Part shown: positions 32,280-44,197 of the stretch, piece after piece | How the letters are laid out: every line of letters begins with the position of its first letter | Position numbering within the stretch: position 1 is the stretch's first letter | Origin: Porpolomopsis calyptriformis | Lineage: Eukaryota > Basidiomycota > Agaricomycetes > Agaricales > Hygrophoraceae | Assembly (NCBI GenBank): GCA_951640195.1 | Contig: OX621176.1 | Coordinates: forward strand, 744,001 to 808,000 | DNA: 64,000 nt | Reading direction: 5' to 3' | Notes under the pieces: model-generated | Told to the model about the DNA's origin: nothing | Databases searched by the model: none | Seen by the model: only the letters and a program-made list of their open reading frames with translations | Translations under genes and position numbers: made by a program

Positions 32280-35200
32280 TCATTCATCATCTACTATCCC
32301 CCACCCTGCTGCCCCACCCTCCCAGGAAGGCTCTCTCCCTCCTGTCCCAGCTCCCTTCCACAATGAGATGATTGACCCTACCCAAGAAGAAGAAGAAGAA
32401 GAAGAATAAGCAGGTCCCTCTCACTCAAAAGGGAAAGGTCGAGCTAAGGACAATGATGAGGATGAAGAAGAAGATCTACATGTAGCCTTCGAAACCATGA
32501 AGCAGGATTATCACCAATTGCTGCAGGTCCAACAAGACTAAGTGCAAGTGAGTCACAGAATTGAATAACAACTCCAAGTATTGATGGCCAACCTTATAGG
32601 CCCCCAACCCCCTGCCCCTCTTGGGCCATTCCCCCAACCTTTCCAAGTACCCCCAGTATTCCCCTGACCTGTCCCTGCCCCTGCCCCTGCCCCTACCAAG
32701 ATTAAGATGAACCCTCCTAATAAATTCTCTAGTAACCCCACCAAGCTTCACAACTTCTTGCATCAAGTGAAGCTGAATCATTTGGGATGACCAGGAATCT
32801 CAGAGGCTGACAAGATTATCTATACCTTGTCATATATGATCAGAGGAAATGCAGAACCATGGGCTGAGCATCAAGTAGATGCTTACACAATGTTGAACTG
32901 GGTTGGTGCCGATTAAGCTGTCTTTGAACAAGCCCTTGCCTGAGACTTTGGAGACCTGGACCCCAAGTCAACTGCTCAACTGAAGATCAAGGATATTAAG
33001 CAGTTCAACAAGAGCACAGAGGAGTACAACATTAATTTCAATTGATAGGCCCATAATACTAGATACAGATAAGAAGCTTTGATGAATTTATATAAAGATA
33101 AACTCAACCCCTCCCTTTTGTGACAGATCTACCTTTCAGATCACCAACCAACTACCCTCTTTGAATGGCAGTCTCATGCTGCTGAACTTGACAGGCGACA
33201 TCGAGAATTTCTGGCTAGAATGTCTTCTAAGCCCCAAACTCGCAACACTCACATCATGTAACAGATAGTACTGTTACAGTGTGTACATTAGGGATGTAGT
33301 CCTTATGTATTGGTGTTTGTACCAGAGAGCAGTATATAGGCAGTATTTACCCTTATTTAGATAGTTCTTTTTATATCTTGCCACCACTTGTACCAGGGTT
33401 ATACATATCCAATAGATATTGGTTGTATCCAGCTGGTTGTGAGCACTGCAAGATCAAGAGCTCTTACACATCACCAACACCCCCTACCAACAAGGATCAC
33501 CTGCTGGTCCCTCCACCTATTTCAACCCTGCTGCCCCCAGAATCAAACAAGAAGAGAAGCCTGCTTCACTAGGAGGAATTCCCAAAGGAGCATGTTTCAA
33601 CTATAGATGATTTGGCCACTTTGCCAGTTCTTGTCCCAATGCTCCTAGGACGTGTACTTCTGGTTCTGGAAGCCGCTCCTTCACCCAGCAGCTAGAGGTC
33701 ATGGAGGAAAGAAACCTAGTTCAGGAAGAAATGTTCAAGTTCTGGAGACCTCAGCCTTAATTGAAGAAGTCAACTCTAATAAAGACTCTTGTCAAGATTT
33801 TGAGAAGTATGGTATCATCAACTGGGAGCCTAAGAGGAAAGAAGAGCTGAAGAGAGCTTTAGAGAAACAGGGTTTTTGAACAGTCCAGACAATAGCTTGT
33901 GCATTGTAGACTCCTTTTCTATATATACTACTACCCCCATGCAATCTATTTCTCAAATTCTTGGTGCACTTGATTTGAGTGAAGAAGCTTTAACCATACA
34001 CCTTTGGTTGGAAACCACAGACACTGGTAGATAAATTGCCGCCAGTGCATTAATAGACTCTGGTGCCTCTGGATGCTTTATAAACTGGAACTTCATGTAG
34101 GAGCGTGATATCCCTTTTTATCAATTGGAAGAACTAATCCCCATGCAGAACATAGATAGAATAGACAACCCAGGAGGTCCCATTGAATATGATGTAGACC
34201 TGTGGATGGAGACACTGGATTTTCCTAGGGAATGATCCCATTTAGAAGTAACGAATTTAGGAGATATGATACAGGTTATCCTCAGCTACCTGTGGCTCAA
34301 ATGTAATGATCCCCTGGTTGACTGGAAGGCTGGACCACTGACTTTACGTCAAACTGTGGCCGTAACCAAGACTTCTCAGGCTGGAGTGATAGTGTCACAA
34401 GTAGGCTCTGCATTGAATGGCGACTCCTATACCAAGATTATCAGATTGGTCTCACTGGGAGACCATGCAAGACCTACTACTGTGGAGGAAGATATGAAGA
34501 AATGTGTGCCGAAGAAATACTGGAGGCACTAGAAGGTGTTTATGAAGACTACCTTCCATGAACTTCCTCTATGATAACCAGAATTTGACCATGTGATCGA
34601 TCTCAAACCTACCTTTAGACCCAAGATCAGAAAAGTGTATAAGCTCACTGAGTATGAGCAGGGAAAGCTGAATGAATTCCTAGAGGAACAACTTGCAAGT
34701 AGATGAATATGACGATTGAACTCCAAACAAGCTGCCTCATTCTTCTTTGCTCCTAAAGGTGAAGAAGTTAATGCCCAAGGACAGGATGCTGGACTACATC
34801 CAATCCAAGACTATTGCTATCTGAATGCTCACACAATCCCAGATGCGTATCCTTTACCTCTCATCTCTGAGATTATTCAACAGACTAAGTTATTAGAAGC
34901 TGAATTGTTCACAGTCATGGACATCTGATGGGGCTTTAACAATATTTGTATCAAAGAAGGAGACAAATGGAAAGGAGCCTTCAACACTTGACAAGAGCTG
35001 TTCAAGCCCACTATCATATTCTTTGGAATGCAAAACTCACCTGCCTCCTTTCAATAAATGATCAACGTTCTCTTCAAAGAGGTTATCAATTCCAAATAGG
35101 TCCATATCTATATTGACAACATCTTGATCATGGGAAAGGACCTTGCTGAGCTTATCTATTGGATAGAATGAACTCTTGAGATCATGGAGAAGAATCAACT

Positions 35201-36601
35201 ATCCTGTAAACCTGTCAAGTGCCAGTTCAAGAAAAAGGAAGTGATTTATCTAGAGATAATAATCTCCAAAGGCCACATTGCTATTAACCCCAAGAAGGTT
35301 GAGGCGATCAGAACCTGGCCTATCCCCCAGAAGAAATGAGATCTTCAATCCTTCCTTGGCACTGCCAACTTTTGGTAGAGGTTTATCAAGGATTACTCTC
35401 TGATTGCTTGTCCTCTCAATGAGCTCCTATGAAAGGATCAAGAATGGATTTGGACCCCTAGGCAACAATATGCTTTTGATACCCTCAAGGATGTGCTTAC
35501 CTCTGCTCCTGTTTTAAGAACTCCAAAACTAGATCTTCCTTACCTTCTGGAGACAGATGCCTCTGGTGTTGCCCTGGGTACAGTCTTGTCCTAGAAAGAG
35601 AATGACAAAGAAGATTGGCATCCCAATGGCTTCTACTCCAAGACCCTCCTCCTAGCTGAACAGAATTACCCTACCTACGACCAAGAGCTTTTGGCCATTA
35701 TATCTACCTTGGATGAATAGAGATACCTCCTACAAGGGACATGACAGTCCATTATGATTAAGACTAATAACCAGTCCCTCCAATACTTCATAACCAACCA
35801 TCAACTCTCCAGATGCCAGGCTAGATGGTCTGAGTGTTTAGCTCGCTTTTGGTTCAGAATCAGCTACCAGCCTAGGATCAAGAATAAGGCTGATGAACTC
35901 TCCAAATGTCCAGATCATTACCCAGAGTCTTATGAGGAGGTGGAGGACAAGGTCCTTCTGCCAAAAGAACTTTTTGTCAATGTGCTTTTCATTAATGCAA
36001 TCATCAGTTTATCGTCCTCCAACTTTTTATCCAAGCTTTGCTTTCATTCCCCCCTACCCCTCAAGATTATGGCCAAAATTGAAGATCCCTCTTCCAGATA
36101 CACCCACATAGATGGCATTGTGTGCAATGCTGGAGATCATATAGTTGTGCCAAAGGATGTATCTTTGCACACAGAAATTATTTGATTGACCCATGACACA
36201 CCTACTAGTGGCCATCCCAGCATTGAGAAGATGAAGGAACTGCTCCTCCATAACTACACATGGGAAGGTGCCCCACAAGATATCACCAATTACATAAAGT
36301 CCTGCCTTGCTTGTCAACAGACCAAGGTTTATCTACAGAAACGCACTGGACTTTGCCAACCGTTACCCCCTCCTACTAAACCATAGCAACAGATCACTGC
36401 TGATCTAATCATAGAACTCCCTGATTCAAAAGGATTTGATACTATCCTAGTTGTGGTGGACAGATTCACCAAATAGGCTCACTTTATCCCAACAACTGGA
36501 AACCTATCTACTAAAGGAACTGCTGCACTATTTCAAGAACATGTCTGGAAGCTCCATGGATAGCCAGAGAAGATCATTACTGATTGAGGAACCCAATTCT
36601 C
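32280..36601 (+). pseudogene. Gag-pol remnant of E2
   Basis: Gag (about 32280-33640, split by solo LTR sL1), protease (about 34050-34270, DSGASG kept), RT (34720-35200), RNase H (35540-35920) and integrase N-terminus and core start (36060-36601). The catalytic RT motif reads YIDN at 35109-35120, against YIDD in E1. Premature TGA and TAG codons are frequent and line up with CGA, CAG or TGG codons of E1. It is a dead copy. Confidence 0.85.
33257..33468 (+). repeat. Solo LTR sL1 (212 bp) with 5-bp target duplication
   Basis: TGTAACAG...TCTTACA, flanked by CATCA at 33252-33256 and 33469-33473. Removing it and one CATCA restores the gag sequence found in E1 (revcomp of about 30055). It starts with the same eight bases as the family A LTR and shares a TTTGTACCAGA word, so it belongs to a related but distinct family. 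A TATATAGG-like box is present. Confidence 0.93.
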
Positions 36602-36796
36602 TGTTAGGATGTGATGATCTCCTCTGCATAGAGCAGTACTGGTTTGTACCAGTCCGAAGTTGTGGCTGATTTGTTTGTTCTTATTTGGTCAAAAATGCGT
36701 CTAAAGTCTCTGGTGTCAAGCTCACTGCTTCTTAGTATTGACAGTGAAGCTTGACACCAGGTGTGGTTATTAAGGCAGTAGCTTCCAGCCTTGATA
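36602..36796 (+). repeat. Copia K LTR (195 bp), outer copy
   Basis: TGTTAGGATG...CCTTGATA, essentially the same as 37720-37914. It abuts E2 integrase on the left and the inverted Copia fragment on the right. Confidence 0.9.
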
Positions 36797-37719
36797 GCAG
36801 GTGCCTTATGTGCAGAAGGAACTGGGGCAGCAGGAGGTAGATTGGGTCCAGGTATAGGTGCAATTTGTGGCAAAGGTAGTACTGGATGTGGTGCTGTATC
36901 ATCACTATGGTCATCCTCTCCCCCTTGATCTAGCACCACTACAGATGGTTCAGCGGGCGCAGAGCAATCAGGTAATATGGAAGGGGAAGAGACCAGATTT
37001 ATAGCCACAGTAGAGTTGCCAGGAAAGCACCTTTCATCAAACACAGCATGACTGCTGATTAATGATCTTCTTAGCCACTGGGTCCCAGAATTTCCATGCT
37101 TTCACACCATCAGGGTAACCAACAAAGATGCACTTCCTAGAATGAGGTTGGAGTGCTTTCCTTTTCTCTTGGCGCACTAGCACATAGGCAAGGCAGCCAA
37201 ACATACGGAAGTAAGAGATGTCTGGTTTCTTCCCTTTCCAGTGGAAATATGGAGTGTCTCCATTCAAAGCAGAAGTGGGTGTCCTGTTCCTGGTATGCAC
37301 ATAGGTAGAGACAGCAAGTGCCCAAAAGGAGGGAGGGAGTTTAGCCTGAACCAGGAGTGCAGTGGCAGCAGCAGCAATATCTTCATTTGCGCGCTCAGCT
37401 ACTCCATTTTGATGAGGTTCATTTGGCTCAGTGTGCTGACGCATGATACCATGGTCTGCACAGAACTGATTGAACTCCCTACTGATGAATTCACCTCCTT
37501 TATCATCCCTAGACATCTGAAGGCGTCTTCCAAGTTTGGTCTCAGCATAAGCCTTGAATTGCTTGAATGCAACAAGAGCTTCTGTTTTACGTCTCAGGAA
37601 AGCAATCACCATGAACCTTGACTTGTCATCAATGAAGGGTTGCCAATAATGGTATCCCTCTGGTGTCTGAACAGGGAGAGGGCCCTTTAAGTCTATGTGG
37701 ACAAGTGCAAGAAGAGAGG
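36797..37719 (-). pseudogene. Inverted Copia integrase fragment between two direct LTRs
   Basis: Reverse complement of K2 40577-41500 or so: integrase core and the linker after it, in two open pieces (37747-37037 and 37044-36604 overlap it). It keeps the first catalytic Asp (HIDLKGP) that K2 has changed, the second Asp (SRDDKGGEF) and the Glu region (NGVAERANED). It has neither gag nor RT and lies between LTRs that point the opposite way. Confidence 0.88.
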
Positions 37720-37914
37720 TGTTAGGATGTGATGATCTCCTCTGCATAGAGCAGTAACTGGTTTGTACCAGTCCGAAGTTGTGGCTGATTTGTTTGTTCT
37801 TATTTGGTCAAAATGCGTCCAAAGTCTCTGGTGTCAAGCTCACTGCTCCTTAGTATTGACAGTGAAGCTTGACACCAGGTGTGGTTCTTAAGGCAGTAGC
37901 TTCCAGCCTTGATA
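37720..37914 (+). repeat. 5' LTR of K2 (195 bp)
   Basis: Direct repeat of 36602-36796 and of 43513-43746, inverted relative to 47146-47340. Short for Copia. It contains an inverted repeat built on GTGTCAAGCT...AGCTTGACAC, able to form a hairpin in the RNA. Confidence 0.92.
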
Positions 37915-37932
37915 GGTTATGAGCCCTGCTGC
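37915..37932 (+). promoter_or_regulatory. Primer-binding site for half initiator tRNA-Met
   Basis: The first 15 bases after the LTR, GGTTATGAGCCCTGC, are complementary to the anticodon stem and loop of fungal initiator tRNA-Met (anticodon CAU in ...GGGCTCATAACC...). This is the Drosophila copia and yeast Ty5 mode, where a 5' half of the tRNA cut in the anticodon loop is the primer. K3 has the same site at 46526-46543. The match is from memory of initiator tRNA sequences. Confidence 0.8.
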
Positions 37933-39052
37933 AAATTTCACCTAAAATCACCCCCTATTGTGTCTAACAGCTCCTGCATACTCCTGGACCATTACAACCA
38001 CTCTCCAGACCTCTTACCAGCACCAGTGATATAAATCACCCTGGTCCTTACTCGATTTTGACTCCCTGACTTCGAAACTTTTGCAACCGTTTTCGGACGC
38101 TCCCTTCTGCGCCTCCACCGATTTACACGTTGCTGGCTTCATTTCCCTTGCCAGGACATCCCAATCAATTGTCCATATCACTATTCATCATCTGTGATAG
38201 GCCTACCCATCCCAATCCATCCCAGTGACTGCCAGCTCATCAGTGGGCACTTGTGGACACTTGTGGGTGCTTGTTATCAACTCCATTCATTGTGGCCATC
38301 TGTAACAGCCCCACCACTCCAAACCACCATTCTGTGATCTGACACATCATTCCTGTGCCCACCAACTCAAATCGCACCGAATCGCTCCGAAATTGCTTGT
38401 GGACGTTAAAGGCCACATCCGAATCAGGTTCCCTCGCTTATACGCTTACTGCATTCGCGGATCATCCAGGAGCGCTCCATCATTATTCACCACTCCTATC
38501 TACCTCCCAATCATTCCCATTCGTGTTCCATCCCTTCCATCGCTCCCAGGACGTTGTAATCGCTTCAAGACACTCTAGGATGTGCCCTCTGTGCTCTGGC
38601 AAAAATTTGGACTCTTGGGACCTCTCTGCACTCTAGCACTTGATCATTCATCAGTCTGTGCTGTGGCTGTCACTGTGCACATTGGTTTATTGAAAGGAGA
38701 TTAGAACAAAGTGAAGTGCAGTGAAGTGCTACCTCCATGGGCTCTCTTATCAGAGTGTTACCCCAGTTGCTATTTGGCTTGGTTCACACCAGTCAGCACC
38801 TCTCTCTGCATGCAGTGTTGTAGGGAGATTGGGTTGGCGGGTTTACAGTTGCCTCCCCTTCCAATTCATTGGAAGTAGCTCCATTATCAACTACCACTGC
38901 TAGCACTGATTTCATCAACTTGAGAATAAGCTGGTAGTGTGTGTGAGACCCACAGAAGACTGATTTACCAACCTCACCCTATCCCTGCCATCCACTACCC
39001 CTTTATACTCCATAATCCATTTATCACCTACCTACACACCATCATTATCATC
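37933..39052 (+). other. Long untranslated leader of K2
   Basis: 1.1 kb between the primer site and the gag ATG, with no convincing ORF. K3 keeps the first ~540 bp of it. It probably holds packaging signals; none can be pinpointed. An AGCGCTCC word (38471-38478) recurs in pol at 41948-41955, near the K3 deletion points. Confidence 0.5.
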
Positions 39053-42000
39053 ATGTCAGCCTCCACCAATGAATCAAAGAGGACATTCCCCTGCCTCACT
39101 CCCACTAATTGGGGGCAGTGGGCTGACAACATGGAGGCTTACCTTCACACCAAAGAACTCTGGGAGTATGTGGATGGATCTCTGCCTAGGCCTACTGCTG
39201 CTGACCCTGTCAAACCTACCCCTGCTGAAATCACTGAGCTTAGGGATTGGAACCAGAAATCTGGAAGAGCTAGTGGAGAGATATGGCTTGCCATTGAGGA
39301 CAGCCAGAAGGTGCATGTGAAGGATGCCAAAGCTGACCCTGCAGCAATGTGGGCTAAGTTAGAGGCTGTCCATCTGCAGAAGAGACCAGGAACCCGCTTC
39401 AATGCCTATGATGAGCTGTTCAGTATTAGGAAGGATGATGCTGAAACCCTGCCTGCCTTAATGGCTAGAGCTGATAAAGCTCTGCAGGATATCAAAGCTC
39501 TCCGTCCATCTAACTTCACACTGGACAACCTGGATAAAGAACTTCTCTGCATGACCCTCATCCATGCCCTTCCTGCCGAATACAACAACTTTGCATCCTC
39601 CCTCCTACTCATTGACTCCCTTGATATCGATAAACTCCAATCTGCCTTCCAGAATGAAGAGAGCCAGCGGCTTGCCAGAAATGTCTCCTCCTCATCTCCC
39701 AGCCTTGCCTACCAATCATCATCATCTGCTTTGCTTTGCTCCTTCTGTGGCAAAACCAACCACACAGAGGACAAGTGCTTCAAGAAGCAGAAGGCCTCTA
39801 CTGATGCCAAACAGCAGACTGCCCAATGGCAAGGACGTGGTCGAGGTGCTAGGGGTAGAGGCAACAAGCCTGCTGCAAAAGAAGCATCTGAAGATACCAC
39901 CAATGCCAACACTGCTACCATTGAATTTGCTGGTCATGCAAGTGCTCTCTCTTTATCCCATCGCTCCCTATGGCTCAAGTCTCAATCCTGTGCTGACTGG
40001 AACACTGATACAGGTGCTACATCACATATGACCCCTCACAAACACTGGTTTTGCTCATATTCTCCCCATGTCACTGCTATTCAACTAGCTGACCATTCAA
40101 CAATCTACTCTGCTGGTATTGGTTCAGTTGAGTTCCAACCAGTCATAGATGGTATACCCAAGCGACCAGTTGTATTTCATGATGTACTCCATGTCCCTGA
40201 TCTTGGCAGTAATCTACTTTCACTCTTCCACCTTACTCGTGTTAAACAATATACCATTTCAATCCAACAATCTCGAGTTGAGTTCTATTATCACAATGAA
40301 CTCCATTTCACTGCCTCCATCAATGAGCGTAATATTGGCTATCTTGATGGCAAGATCATTGTTCCTCAGTCAGCTCAGTCAACCCTTCCCTTGGATCTTA
40401 CTCTGTGGCATCAGCATTGCTCTCACCTTAACTTTGGTGATGTGAAGCATATGCACCTCCATAAACTTGTCTCAGGCATGGTCATCTAGTCCAACTCATC
40501 TCCAGACCCTATCTGTGAGCCATGCATCTTTGGAAAGCAGCACCATCATAATATTCCTAAGACTGCCTCTCGTCGAACCTCTCTTCTTGCACTTGTCCAC
40601 ACAGAGTTAAAGGGCCCTCTCCCTGTTCAGACACCAGAGGGATACCATTATTGGCAACCCTTCATTGATGACAAGTCAAGGTTCATGGTGATTGCTTTCC
40701 TGAGACGTAAAACAGAAGCTCTTGTTGCATTCAAGCAATTCAAGGCTTATGCTGAGACCAAACTTGGAAGACGCCTTCAGATGTCTAGGGATGATAAAGG
40801 AGGTGAATTCATCAGTAGGGAGTTCAATCAGTTCTGTGCAGACCATGGTATCATGCGTCAGCACACTGAGCCAAATGAACCTCATCAAAATGGAGTAGCT
40901 GAGTGCGCAAATGAAGATATTGCTGCTGCTGCCACTGCACTCCTGGTTCAGGCTAAACTCCCTCCCTCCTTTTGGGCACTTGCTGTCTCTACCTATGTGC
41001 ATACCAGGAACAGGACACCTACTTCTGCTTTGAATGGAGACACTCCATATTTCCACTGGAAAGGGAAGAAACCAGACATCTCTTACTTCCGTATGTTTGG
41101 CTGCCTTTCCTATGTGCTAGTGTGCCAAGAGAAGAGGAAAGCACTCCAACCTCATTCTAGGAAGTGCATCTTTGTTGGTTACCCTGATGGTGTGAAAGCA
41201 TGGAAATTCTGGGACCCAGTGGCTAAGAAGATCATTATCAGCAGTCATGCTGTGTTTGATGAAAGGTGCTTTCCTGGCAACTCTACTGTGGCTATAAATC
41301 TGGTCTCTTCCTCTTCCATATTACCTGGTTGCTCTGCACCCTCTGAACCATCTGTAGTGGTGCTAGATCAAGGGGGAGAGGATGACTATAGTGATGATAC
41401 AGCACCACATCCAGTACTACCTTTGCCACAAATTGCACCTATACCTGGACCCAATCTACCTCCTGCTGTCCCAGTTCCTTCTGCACATAAGGCACCTGCC
41501 TCTGATCCACCTGGACCTTCAAGACGTCAAAACCCTCCGCGTGCTAGTCGTCCCCAAGGCTCCCTTAATGAGACTCTACTTGGTCGTCAATCCTCTGTGC
41601 CTCCCCAATCCACTCCCTCTCCAACTCCAAATAGTGCTTCTCCACCTGCTTCTACTCCTGACCCACTTGCAATGTCACCTCCTGCTTCTCACCAAATGCA
41701 TTCACCTCCATTATCTCCAGTCAATGAGTCTAGCAGTGATGATGAACTCCTGCTCAAGGACCCTAGTGATGGTGAACTTGAGTATGCAGATGCTATCCAA
41801 TCTGGATTTGAATATCTGTGCAGTGGTCAAGAGACTGATTACCTTACTCTGGACCAAGCAGTGGAGTATGCCTTCAACTCTTCTCAGCATGCATTCAAGA
41901 CAGCTACTCATGATGGTGAACCTAACACATACCATGAGGCAATGCAGAGCGCTCCCCTGAAGAGAAGGAAGAATGGCACAAGGCTGCTTTATATGAGATC

Positions 42001-43488
42001 CAAAAACTTATTGAAAATGGCACCTTTGAACTTATACAACTCCCACCTGGCCGCAAAGCTATTGGCAGCCGATGGGTGTTCAAGGTTAAAAGGAAAGCTG
42101 ATGGATCCATTGAGCACTATAGAGGCAGAGTGGTGGCCCAAGGATTTGCCCAGAGACCTGGATTTGACTATACTGAGACCTTTGCTCCTACTCCAAAGTG
42201 GGCTTCACTCCAAGCTATCCTGGCACTGGCTGCACTTGAAGACCTTGAATTAGAAAGTCTTGATATCTCTTCAGCTTACCTCAATGGTGAACTTGAAGAA
42301 GAGGTCTATATGCGCCAGCCAGAAGGCTTTGTTGAGAAGGGCAATCACTGGGTCTGGCACTTGCTCAAATCTATCTATGGCTTAAAGCAGGCTGGCAGGT
42401 GTTGGCACAAGAAACTCAATGAGGTCTTTGAGAAGATGGGCTTCAAGAGGATCACCTGTGAACACAGTATCTGGATCTACAAGAGGGATGATGTGTGCAT
42501 CATAGTGCCAGTCTTTATTGATGATATGACTATTGCTGCAAAGTCCACTGCAGAGATTGCTCAGGTCAAGGATGGACTTAGGAAGTACTTCCAACTATGT
42601 GATCTTGGGACTACCTCATGGCTACTGGGTGTTGAAATCACTCAGAATCGTTCTGAACATTCCTTATCATTGTCTCAGCGCCAATATATCCTTGACTTGC
42701 TTAAACGCTTTAACCTCTCTGATTGCAACCCAGTTGGCACTCCTCTTGATCCTGGCATCAAACTCAGCACATCCATGTCTCCCACTTCCTCTAAAGAGAT
42801 TGAAGAAATGCGGTCCATCCTATACCTCCAAGCTGTTGGTTCATTAATGTACTTGGCTACAGCTACTCGACCAGATATCTCTTATACTGTTGGTGTCTTA
42901 GCCCGCTTCAGCAAGAACCCTGGCATGCAGCACTGGAAAGCTGTCAAACATCTCTTCCGTTACCTCAAAGGCTCTCTTGACTTCAAATTAACCTACTCAC
43001 CACTTTCTAACCCATCTGAAATATTCACCACTTATACTGATGCTGACCATGCTGGCAATCCTGATAATGGGCGTTCCACTGGAGGCTATATAGTCAAGAT
43101 GGGTACTGGTGCTATCAGTTAGTCTAGTCGACTCCAGGCTATAGTTGCACTATCCACCACTGAAGCAGAGTATGTTGCAGCTACTGCAGCTAGTCAAGAA
43201 ATCCTATGGTTGAGAAATCTCTTCACTGAACTTGGCTACCAATTCACATCCCCTTCCACTCTGTTCATTGATAACCAATCTGCCTTATCTGTTGCCAAAA
43301 ACCCAGAACACCATGGACGTATGAAGCATCTGGACTTGCGTTTTTACTGGTTGAGGAATGAAGTGGAGAAGGGAACCATCAAGTTGATCCACCTAAGGAC
43401 AGATGCCATGCCTGCAGATATCTTGACCAAGGCCTTGAGCAAAGTGAAGGTGTTGGAGATGTTAGAAAGGTTGGGATTGAAGAAGTAG
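39053..43488 (+). pseudogene. Gag-pol polyprotein of Copia K2
   Basis: ATG at 39053 (MSASTNESK) in good context. Gag core, then a zinc knuckle CSFCGKTNHTEDKC near 39740, protease NTDTGATSHM near 40005, integrase zinc finger (H...H...C-x2-C near 40410-40530) and core, RT with FIDDMTI near 42520, and RNase H (LSTTEAEYVA; ILTKAL). Lesions: TAG 40487-40489 inside integrase; loss of one C in a C-run near 41954, which moves the frame before RT; TAG 43120-43122 where related elements have Trp. The first integrase Asp is Glu here (HTELKGP) but Asp in the fragment at 36797-37719. Length without lesions is about 1,480 codons, normal for Copia. Confidence 0.92.
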
Positions 43489-43512
43489 CAGAGTTGTCTC
43501 ATCAAGGGGGAG

Positions 43513-43746
43513 TGTTAGGATGTGATGATCTCCTCTGCATAGAGCAGTACTGGTTTGTACCAGTCCGAAGTTGTGGCTGATTTGTTTGTTCTTATTTGGT
43601 CAAAAATGCATCCAAAGTCTCTGGTGTCAAGCTCACTGCTTCTTAGTATTGACAGTGAAGCTTGATACTAGTTACTGCTCCTTAGTATTGACAGTGAAGC
43701 TTGACACCAGGTGTGGTTATTAAGGCAGTAGCTTCCAGCCTTGATA
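43513..43746 (+). repeat. 3' LTR of K2 (234 bp, internal 39-bp duplication)
   Basis: Differs from the 195-bp LTR mainly by a 39-bp tandem duplication around 43638-43715, the word ACTGCTYCTTAGTATTGAC appearing twice. The rest aligns. Confidence 0.9.
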
Positions 43747-44197
43747 AAATCCTGATACCAACAAGTTTTATGTGTAGCTCACCAGAGCTAGAGAGAATGC
43801 TGAAGAATCTCTTTAGAAGACCACTAACTCAATGAAGCTCAATACCAATTGAAAACATCAAAAGGAACCCATATTTTATAAAGGATAAAAGGGTCTGGCT
43901 TGATGCCAAGAATTTGCAAACTGGCCAGCCAGCAAAGAAACTGGATGTCCACTGGCTCGGACCTTTTATAATTCTAAAACAAGTATCACCTGTGGCTTAC
44001 CAACTAAAGCTACCGATATCATGGAGGATCCATCCCATGTTTTATTACATTTCACTACTCAAAGCTCTAGAGGAGAATCTCAATCTCCACCCCCCAATTG
44101 AGGAAGATGACAACCTCCAACCACCTCTGGACATGATTGAAGAGGAACCTGAGTATGAAGTGGAACATATCTTAAATCACACCCTAGGAAAATGAAA
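43747..44197 (+). pseudogene. Integrase C-terminus and chromodomain start of E2
   Basis: Matches E1 26640-26190: the PAKKLDVHWLGPFIILKQ block, a WRIHPMF block and a PEYEVEHILNHT block that opens the chromodomain. Homology stops at 44197, before the chromodomain core. It is the continuation of E2 beyond the Copia cluster. Confidence 0.82.

Larger units (their letters stand above)
31729..36601 (+). mobile_element. Gypsy family E element E2 (inverted relative to E1)
   Basis: Plus-strand copy of family E: 5' LTR (31729-32088), gag, protease, RT, RNase H, and integrase up to 36601, where the Copia cluster begins. The end of the element resumes at 43747, but about 300 bp of integrase (equivalent to E1 26935-26630) are missing, so the interruption was not a simple insertion. 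E2 has far more stops than E1. Confidence 0.88.
37720..43746 (+). mobile_element. Full-length Copia element K2
   Basis: 5' LTR 37720-37914, primer site 37915-37932, 1.1-kb leader, gag-pol 39053-43488, purine tract (CAAGGGGGAG) and 3' LTR 43513-43746. The order protease-integrase-RT-RNase H is Ty1/Copia. Three lesions in the polyprotein: TAG at 40487, a one-base frameshift near 41955 and TAG at 43120. The LTRs end in ...GATA on the 3' side, so the usual TG...CA pair is TG...TA here, in all copies. Confidence 0.93.

Noticed and set aside
37241..37621. Plus-strand 126-codon ORF within the inverted Copia fragment (also 40676-41056 on minus)
   Set aside because: Identical in both places because it is antisense to the integrase frame.
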